This document shows positions 10,062 through 16,568 of a DNA stretch of 16,568 nucleotides, in pieces. The notes beneath the pieces are model-generated. The model was given only the letters and a program-made list of their open reading frames with translations. It ran no database searches and had not been told where the DNA came from. The stretch is taken from NCBI GenBank assembly GCA_003024175.1, contig MDYQ01000300.1, forward strand, positions 1-16,568. The letters run 5' to 3'. Origin of the DNA: Planoprotostelium fungivorum. Lineage: Eukaryota; Evosea; Variosea; Cavosteliida; Cavosteliaceae. The stretch's first letter is position 1. Each line of letters starts with the position of its first letter. The position numbers were made by a program, and so were the translations under genes.

Positions 10062-10161
10062 ACTGCATTGTTGTGAATAATATACATTGTTACCCTCAGA
10101 CACTCCTTGCTAATTGTTGTTGACAGATCTCCTCCTCACACTCATGTCTATACACTGGTTC
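10062..10161 (+). repeat. direct repeat, copy 2
   Basis: Matches 9662-9759 at an offset of exactly 400 bp (402 after a 2-bp insertion). The match ends at CACTGGTTC, and sequence after it (ACTTGATC...) is different from what follows the N after copy 1. Confidence 0.9.
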
Positions 10162-10739
10162 ACTTGATCATCTAGGAATGAAGAAATTCTATAAATGGAT
10201 GGTCTATCAGCGAGATTGTTTCCTGTATTGATTTTATCTTTTGTTTCTATCTTGTCAACATTGGATTTCTGTATACAGGTATGTATTTACAATATGGGGC
10301 CAGGAGAAGCATTCTGCAGGCTACAGAGAACTCAGAGGATGTTAAGATGAAGATGTAGATATTGAAAATGAGTAAACTAGAAGTTCAAGTAAAGCATAGG
10401 AAAACAGGTAAATCTTTTTTATGTATTCAAAGAGCAAAATACACCAAATTCTTACTATATTTACCATAAATTTGCTATAATACACCATTTCAAACTTACT
10501 ATTTCACGATTATTACCTTTGTTTATTTACTATTAATTTTCTCTTCCAAATTACTATATTTACTATTATATATAATATTGTATTACCTGATTACTACATT
10601 TTACTATGACTCAATGGTGGAGTTCTACATACAATGACATAATCTCTCAGCTTCCACAAAGCATTGTAACTGCTTAAAGCTTAGGATACAGAATACAAAG
10701 ATTAGAGGCAAGAAGTGTGAACCAAATGAAGAATTTGAT
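10162..10739. other. AT-rich, gene-free stretch
   Basis: No coding frame is supported. Between about 10450 and 10615 the plus strand is built from variants of TTACTATATTTACTATTA, a low-complexity pattern repeated irregularly at least eight times. The last 60 bp lead into the coiled-coil pseudogene and may include its upstream part (CEPNEEFDNLKG in one frame, from about 10716). Confidence 0.5.
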
Positions 10740-11071
10740 AATCTAAAGGGATTATTTGAGAAGGAGCTAGCATCATATAATAACAAGAAGCAGTATGAAG
10801 TTGAACAACAAGAGATATGAAGAAAGGCTACAGGATTTGATAGAAGAAAAAGAGAAAGAGTACAAGGCAGAAATGAAAAGGCTACAAATAGAATGCAAAA
10901 ACAAGACAATGTCTTTGGAGGTTCAGCTGGAAGAGACATAAAAGGAATTGGAAAATAAGATTGAGTTTATCAGAAAACAAATGATTGTAATCCGAGCATT
11001 CAACAAGAGATTTGATCAATTGGACCAAACTGAGAAGCACCATCACTGTACGTCAGAAAAGGCAGGACACT
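10740..11071 (+). pseudogene. coiled-coil protein fragment, copy A (broken)
   Basis: One frame reads as a strong coiled coil: NNKRYEERLQDLIEEKEKEY, then KAEMKRLQIECKNKTMSLEV, then a TAA after QLEET, then ENKIEFIRKQMIVIRAFNKR. The 5' part (NLKGLFEKELASYNNKKQ) is in a different frame, so there is a frameshift near 10792-10797 and an internal stop near 10938-10940. The same coil is found at 15748-16206 with breaks at other places. The parent family is not recognised; long, Glu/Lys-rich coils of this kind occur in both host and transposon proteins. As it is repeated and broken, a mobile-element origin is my preferred reading. Confidence 0.6.
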
Positions 11072-12189
11072 AAATCAAATCTGAACATGTAGCTCTCTGG
11101 AATGGATGACTTTGTGATTTTGCCTCTATTTTTTTTGCAGTCATTTGGAGCCCTGTAGAGGTCCTGAAGACGCTGCAACGAAAAATATGGGGAATAAAGA
11201 TTGGGACTCACTGTGAAAAAGGAACCAAAGTAAGTTGATGTTAGCTGTGACGCGTTTGAAAGAAAGACTATAACAATTCAGCAAACAACTGAGCAAAGAC
11301 CTGAAAAGAAACCTAACTTTTTGAACATGGATGGCAATGACATAACGAGAGCTGTGACATATTGGATGACTACCTGTTTGCGAGCAAGACCTCAGGAAAT
11401 TGAAGCAGGATCAGATTGCAACAGTCGCAAAGTGCAATTTGCAGATGCAAATTCCAAAAACGAAATTTTTCGAGAAACAGCCCAGCCAGCCCTGACACCC
11501 TGGCAGAAATCTGGAGACAAGAGATGAATGTTTTGAGTGAGGAGTTTATCTAGGATACTCAAGACTAGCCTCCATATGGAGAAGGATCTGTAGGACCAGG
11601 AACAGGAGGTCTACTATGTGATACTGAATGACAAGGTGTAGGACAAGGCCAGTTGGGGAAATGAGGAGGTATGTTGGGGCAATTGTCACGCTGCATGACT
11701 GTATTTGGTGGTTGCTTTAAGGTATGTAATGCAACTGCATTTTCCCTTGCTTTCAAAGAACAGAAAGCGAATCATCTCATGATCTGAAGATCACGTGATG
11801 GAGGGAGTGCAATCACGCACAACTGCCATTCTTGTGAAACAGAGTTGTAGCTTTACACCAAGGAAATGTTCATTTTCAACCAAATACACAACACACAAAC
11901 ACCTCTAGCAAGTCATGTCTGAAAAAGTGGGCGGTCATTCCCTTCCTAATGAGACTCCAACCACGAACAACAAATACGTGGCAGACAACGGCTGTCAGAA
12001 GGCCACAGGTCCAGGTTATTCTGTTTCCTACAACTATCAAAGCAAACGCCCCAATGGGTCTACTGTGAGCAAATAGAGAAGTGCTGTGGAGCACAAATAA
12101 ATTGTACCCATTTCAACTCAGTCTATTTATAAGCAGCTGCTTTTTGCCTCCTTGTGTCTTTTGTATGATTTGAGTGTATAGATTTCCAC
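11072..12189. other. long stretch without a supported gene
   Basis: The longest open frames (11321-11527 plus; 11565-11756 and 11876-12094 minus) are short, start without splice support, and have no recognised motif. The segment beginning MDGNDITRAVTYWMTTCL at 11327 is the most protein-like, but nothing extends it. The corresponding interval is much shorter in the second coil-tail copy (about 16207-16431), so it may hold an insertion or have been deleted there. Confidence 0.4.
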
Positions 12190-12323
12190 CCATACTGCAC
12201 AAAGCAAGTACAGAGCACAATTACAAATGTTTTGCAGAGGATTACCAAACAGAACACAGGAGCCAAGCATTCAGTGCGAGGAGAGTTGTAGAGAAATGGA
12301 CTATAATACCCCCTTTACTATGA
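12190..12323 (+). repeat. tail repeat, copy A
   Basis: This stretch (words GCACAAAGCA, TTACAAATGTTTT, AAGCATTCAGTG, CACTATAAT-like) matches 16432-16568 with scattered substitutions. It lies downstream of the coiled-coil copy A, just as the other copy lies downstream of coil copy B. Here it leads straight into the helicase-type pseudogene. Confidence 0.75.
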
Positions 12324-12390
12324 TGCCTTGCATATGATCTTGTAGTTGATGAGAATGAAGTGTTTTCTCTGAAACATTTTCATTGCAGCA

Positions 12391-14399
12391 ATGGCCCACC
12401 AACTCGCAAACAAATTAGATTCCAAACTCTCGACTATTGACTCTATGGAAGCAGACAACATTTTAGAACTGGATAAGGAACTAGAGCAGTTACTCAAAGA
12501 CACCAAGACACCAGAACAGCAACTCTTGTGTCTTCTGAGCAACCCTGCTCTATAATAGGTGAGCGTTATGGATACATATATATATACACCTAATAGCAGC
12601 AGATAGCTCGTGACAAACTCGCCACTGAGACCTACAAACAAACCTTCGACCAACTCCTCAGTATCCAGGCCTTCAAGTGGTGAGTTTATCAAAGCGCTGA
12701 CGTTTCTAATTAATGTAGATGGCTATTGAGAAAATAGACAAATTAGAGGCTGAGCAGCCAGTTTCCCGTAAACAAAGGAACACCAAAGAAATAAATAGTC
12801 AGCGCGCTGTCTGTACTGCTATGATGTCTAACAAGGAGCTCACCAGTCAAGTCGATCCCAAACAGTGGGAATATCTCCATCAATTTGTAGCGCCACCTAT
12901 TAATACTGACAGTACCATTGGTGGCAACTTCTGGGAAACATGTCACAGTAAATCTTGTATAAAAGAGAAAATTATGCATGAATCTGCAGCCAGTCTTGAT
13001 TGTTCAGTATCAGAATACTGTATTGAAGCATACAAGGGGATTATATTATTTTCTGAGTGAGTTTATTATTAAAGATAGATAATAGCTTATATATTTAGAA
13101 TTAGGGATACAGAGCCTGGGGCTATGTGGGACCTGATTGTATTACTGTGGGAAAAAAATTATAATTACACTCATATAAGGAACAAGACACCAGTCAAGGT
13201 GAGTGATTTGCATACCCTATAATTTCTGAACTATTTAGATTGAAGATGTTTGCTTTGAGTTAAAAACACAGACAGAGATGAAGGGGCTACTTTGTCCATC
13301 CTGTTTTACAAGACCAAACCAAGAAGTAGCTTATGATGCATGGCCTATTTGGTTTGGCAGTAAACTTTGTAACACATTCAAGAATATAGAATATATTCCT
13401 ATGGCCTGCAAGACGAGTTTACGCCCTGGACAATTACTCCCTATTTGTTGGAAAAGACGCTGCAAGGCATCAGTGAGACACATTACCAAGGGGCAAACAA
13501 AAGGGGTGTAATCTTGTCTTGCAGGTCCTTATATAACCCTATACCAGGTGCCAGCAATAATTTGAATTCATTCAGCCTCTATGAACCTAGACTATATCTA
13601 CAACAAGATTTTAGCAGTATGTCAGTGTCAGAGGCTTACAAGAACTGCTCAATTTTTTTTGGACACGTAAGAGAGATCTGGTGTGGCAGAAATGAACTCC
13701 ACTATATCTACACTTGTAAACTGCTTGCTTTCTATTTTAAAAGGGTAAGTATGGTGTTGGCATACCTATCTGACTTTTGTCAGCCAGAGATTTTACCAGA
13801 GGTAGCCATAGTATTATACAGGAAGGAGGGGTCTGGAAAATCGATCATTGTTGATGTATTTGGAAAACACTTTGGAGCCAACTATACCACTATCAATACC
13901 ACACGTTTCACATCCAAATTCAACTCAGCACTCAATTGTAAGATCTTAGTACACTGGGACAAGGGAACCATTAATGATCAGAAGACACTAGATATGCTAA
14001 AGAATTATATTACTGCATCAGAACTAAACATAGAGGCCAAGTATAAAAATACTCAGATATGTGAAAATTATATCTGATGGATTATAGTCAGTAATAATGA
14101 GCAGAAGGGTGAGTTTTAATGCATTCTATATTATGTGTCAGTTGACACCTGTCAGGTCTTGTCCCCCTAACCAGCGTTGTGCCCTCAATCTAGGAACTGA
14201 TAATATCTTGGCCAGACACCAGCAGGACCCTATTGTTGCTTTGTATTTTACAGAAATTTCCAAACTCAATCCAGAGGATCTCACAGTTGTATTGCAGAGG
14301 ACCTCTCAGACTACAACCAGAAAGCCATACCCAAGACAGCTTTAGGGGGAAAATGGGCTCTTAAAGCTCTCACCTCAGTGCAAGAGTTCTGGTGCAAGA
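12391..14399 (+). pseudogene. superfamily-3-type (DUF5906/D5-like) helicase gene, degraded
   Basis: This is a spliced gene of viral or mobile-element type with several breaks. Putative introns: 12559-12596, 12680-12718, 13057-13104, 13199-13238, 13745-13783 and one near 14106-14138, 33-48 bp each. The core reads PEILPEVAIVLYRKEGSGKS, with Walker A GSGKS at 13829-13843. Next come FGKHFGANYTTI and KFNSALNCKILVHWDKG; the last is the Walker B region, with Asp-Lys where Asp-Glu is usual. WIIVSNNEQ is a sensor-1-like strand. The upstream LNSFSLYEPRLYL and downstream YFTEISKLNPEDL also suit the family, which unwinds DNA during replication of virophages, large DNA viruses and related transposons. Damage: TAA-TAG at 12553-12558; a phase mismatch across 12680-12718; a one-base frameshift near 13440; TGA at 14075-14077 where the family has Arg; further frame changes near 14100 and 14325. 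The N-terminal half (from MAHQLANKLDS) is coil-like. I do not give a repaired protein. Confidence 0.72.
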
Positions 14400-14402
14400 G
14401 TG

Positions 14403-14913
14403 TTAGTTTATACTGATGATTGACTCAGTATCTAAGGGGGGTGAAACCCTGGGTGACACCTTAACCAAGGTGGCAGAAGATGCAGACACTGTGGAATTCT
14501 TTACTACCTTCTTTCCTGATGCTTCTGGCACAAACTCTTCATCATCATCAACCATTACGGCATCTGACTGGGACAGGTCTGGCACAGTTGTCTCTCCAGA
14601 CTTGATCAAGTTTCTCACTCTTGACACAGCAGCATCTACCTTATCAGGCTCTGTACAATGTTAGACAACAACATGACACAAGAGCTATTACCATTTTCTA
14701 TGATCTTCCTAGTTCTCTGAACCAGTCCTCTGACTTTGGGCAATTCAACATCCTCTAACAGAGCCCCTTGCAGTGTTGAAGGCTGCATCTGAGGGTACTT
14801 GTTGAGCAGGTAGACAACCTTGTCCTTCAGTTCCTCTGAGTAAGTGGCCTTTCCTGGTTTGTTTCTTGTGCTGGTGAGTGAGGCCTTGGTAGAGGATGTT
14901 TTAGGTGAGGCAG
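14403..14913 (-). CDS. small spliced protein of unknown function, Ser/Val/Asp-rich C-terminus
   Basis: Minus-strand exons: about 14913-14692 and 14650-14403. They are joined by a 41-bp intron (14651-14691, GTAATA ... TACAG) that keeps the frame (phase 1); without it the frame is closed by a stop. The first exon reads KATYSEELKDKVVYLLNKYP and then LPKVRGLVQRTRKIIEN, a helical, basic stretch that could be a DNA- or protein-binding domain. The second reads VDAAVSRVRNLIKSGETTVP, then VMVDDDEEFVPEASGKKVV, and has a low-complexity tail ending in SIISIN. I do not recognise the family. It converges tail-to-tail on the helicase-type pseudogene yet its frame is unbroken over about 155 codons. The 5' end lies in or before the 16-bp tandem repeat and is not defined. 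Confidence 0.5.
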
Positions 14914-14959
14914 CTGTGTATATTATGTGCTGTGTGTATTATGTACTGTGTATAATCTT
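14914..14959 (+). repeat. 16-bp tandem repeat, about three copies
   Basis: Consecutive units CTGTGTATATTATGTG, CTGTGTGTATTATGTA and CTGTGTATAATCTTTC. The third unit is degenerate. It abuts the presumed 5' side of the minus-strand gene at 14403-14913. Confidence 0.75.
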
Positions 14960-15411
14960 TCCAGTATCCAAATCCAGGGATCAGAGAGATTTCCATGTGT
15001 AGGATACCTCCACATGCCCACTCCATGGAAAGGTTCTTCAATATGGAACCTCCCTGTACCATGTACATTCATGTATGGAAATCCTGTGGAAATTTTAATG
15101 AGATGCAGTAACTACTGTGAAAATTTGGAATTGCACATACATGTCATTGAAATTTCCATACCAAAGATCTACATGGATACATATGCATGTATGCATCCAT
15201 CCTACAGGTGGATGTACATTCTTGTGTGGAAATAGAGGAGATCTCCATGTGGGCTGTGAGAACATTCCCTACCCTCCAACATCATTCAACAGTACACACA
15301 CACACACAACCACTACATCTCCACTTCTCCACTCCATGATTGACCATTGCACCCTCCCACCTTGACAGTTTGTTGCTCGCTACAGGGTTCACAAGTTGAC
15401 ATGTTGCATGA
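14960..15411. other. gene-free stretch with dispersed direct and inverted short motifs
   Basis: The stretch is dense in variants of TTTCCATG / CATGGAAA and TGTGGAAAT / ATTTCCAT in both orientations (for example near 14988, 15023, 15074, 15088, 15157, 15227, 15243), giving many possible small hairpins. An (AC)n run occupies 15294-15309. No coding frame is convincing. Confidence 0.45.
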
Positions 15412-15642
15412 TACACAAGAGAGTTCAACAATAACCGGGACATCTCTGTGAATGACTTCTTGATGGTCCTTCACTGGCTCAAGTCTTACCCAACATGGGA
15501 TGCTGGAGCTGCTGATCACGAACTTCTCACTGACACATATCAATCTCAGGTTCTACGAGGTCTCAACACCATCAACAGTGCCTTCAATGATTACGTGAGA
15601 AATCACTTTTTGGTTGTATCATCTGATCCCACAAAATTTTAG
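15412..15642 (+). pseudogene. transposase-like fragment (possibly Harbinger/ISL2EU type)
   Basis: The open frame runs from just after a stop (15409-15411) to TAG at 15640-15642. It reads NRDISVNDFLMVLHWLKSYP, then TWDAGAADHELLTDTYQSQV, then RGLNTINSAFNDYVRNHF. The 'F.M.LHWLKSYPT.D' stretch followed by a helix ending in Val resembles the region before the catalytic core of some DDE transposases ('FL...WLK.YPT.D'). No catalytic Asp/Glu triad is present in this short piece. It is a fragment at best, with no start codon or splice sites I can defend. Chance similarity is a real alternative. Confidence 0.35.
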
Positions 15643-15747
15643 ATGGCTGACAGTTGGAACACTGATTCATTCGCTTCCCTGTGATTGCCAACACTGCAGA
15701 ATAAATTTGATAGAAACCATTTTCAAATACATTTATCAACAACCCCA

Positions 15748-16206
15748 ATCTCAAAGGACTATTTGAGAGGGAACTAACAACATACGACAACAAGAAACAA
15801 TGTATGAAAATGAACAATAAGAGATATGAGGAAAGGTTACAAGAATTGCTAGAAGAGAAAGAGTCTGCAGTACTGTGGTGTATGGTCACCACATTAGAAC
15901 CAAACAGTTCAATGAGTCTCTGTTTATAAAGAATGATTCCAAACCAAGGAAAACCAAAGAGTTCCTTTTCAATGAATGTGCATTGAATGTGTTTCTTGGT
16001 TGCCAAGATTTCTCTGAGATTTCCAATTTGGGCAATGTCAAATGTTGTGCACAACAGGTACAAGTAGAATGTACAAGCAAGACAATGTCTTAAGTTTAGA
16101 GCTTCAGCTAGAGGAGATGCATAAGACATTAGATCAAAGAGACAAATTTATCACAAAGCAGATGATGGTAATCAGAGCATACAAAGAAAAGTTGGAACAT
16201 CAATAG
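15748..16206 (+). pseudogene. coiled-coil protein fragment, copy B (broken, with insertion)
   Basis: Paralogous to 10740-11071. The 5' part, NLKGLFERELTTYDNKKQ, runs in one frame into NNKRYEERLQELLEEKE, without the frameshift that copy A has there. The coil is then interrupted by about 194 bp (15864-16057) absent from copy A. It resumes as VECTSKTMS, with a stop and a small deletion near 16090. A shifted frame then gives LELQLEEMHKTLDQRDKFIT and KQMMVIRAYKEKLEHQ before TAG. The shared QLEE, FI.KQM and VIRA blocks show that the protein, not only the DNA, was once under selection. Confidence 0.6.
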
Positions 16207-16568
16207 ATTTGCTAGAAGCTAAAAAATGTGCTCTTAGTGCATAAAGGCTTGTAAAATACTTATAAAATATATTAATATAGTCTGTGAAGGTAAGAGTAGG
16301 ATGTGCACAAAGCATGCTCTGAGCAGACACAAATGGAAACACAGGGCACAAGTCCCACCCACAAACCCTCATTAGCCTCTGCCTCTATGAGGCACAGGCT
16401 ACTATCTTTTAGTGTGCAAAGATTTCTATCTAGTCTGTACAAAGCATGCTCTGAGCACAAAAGCTTACAAATGTTTTTCAGAGAATTTACAAACTGATCA
16501 CAGGAAGCAAGCATTCAGTGTGTGTTTAGATGTAGATAAATGCACTATAATATTCTCTTTTTATATGA
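16207..16568 (+). repeat. tail repeat, copy B, plus internal duplication; runs to right edge
   Basis: The segment 16432-16568 matches 12190-12323. The word CAAAGCATGCTCTGAGCA occurs at about 16307-16324 and again at about 16440-16457, so part of the tail is duplicated roughly 133 bp apart. No gene is seen. In copy A the equivalent point is followed within about 70 bp by the helicase-type reading frame. Confidence 0.65.

Noticed and set aside
15584-16129. A 181-codon minus-strand open frame.
   Set aside because: It is antisense to coil copy B, whose plus-strand protein blocks are conserved in copy A; the hydrophobic antisense peptide is what a coil produces when read backwards.
1-16568. CRISPR arrays, bacterial operons, rRNA genes.
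   Set aside because: No regularly spaced repeats, no ribosome-binding-site pattern and no rRNA-like conserved blocks; the genes are spliced and eukaryotic.

Overview
This is nuclear DNA from a eukaryotic microbe, most likely a ciliated or flagellated protist. Nearly every gene I could reconstruct is cut by very short GT-AG introns, mostly 33-54 bp, and reading frames stay consistent across the junctions. The ordinary stop codons are used. One gene belongs to the cilium-associated LRRC9 family and another has the eukaryotic TBC plus TLDc architecture. I cannot name the species. One N sits at 9760.

Left part (1 to about 6.6 kb) is gene-dense and spliced. A charged, repetitive protein gene runs off the left edge on the minus strand. 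It is divergent, across about 516 bp, from an LRRC9-like leucine-rich-repeat/coiled-coil gene (1109-3360, +, eight exons). That gene converges on a TBC1D24-like gene (3410 to at least 6361, minus, at least 14 exons) carrying a TBC domain and a C-terminal TLDc domain.

Middle part: after an AT-rich gap and one doubtful minus-strand exon lies a six-exon gene (7227-9635, +). It encodes a P-loop NTPase with a C-terminal nuclease-like region, resembling the NTPase proteins of the Crinkler / retrotransposon-hot-spot type. It looks intact.

Right part (about 9.65-16.57 kb) is AT-richer and dominated by repeats and decayed mobile-element genes. It holds a pair of direct repeats exactly 400 bp apart (the first one ending at the N), two degraded copies of a coiled-coil coding sequence, and two copies of a tail repeat. 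Between them are a broken superfamily-3-type (DUF5906/D5-like) helicase gene of viral or mobile-element type, a small spliced minus-strand gene of unknown function converging on it, and a transposase-like fragment. The order coil - tail - helicase, followed by coil - tail at the right edge, suggests a repeated element of which the window shows one copy and the start of the next.

All exon structures were derived by hand from splice signals and frame continuity. No alignment or database search was run; family assignments rest on recognised motifs.
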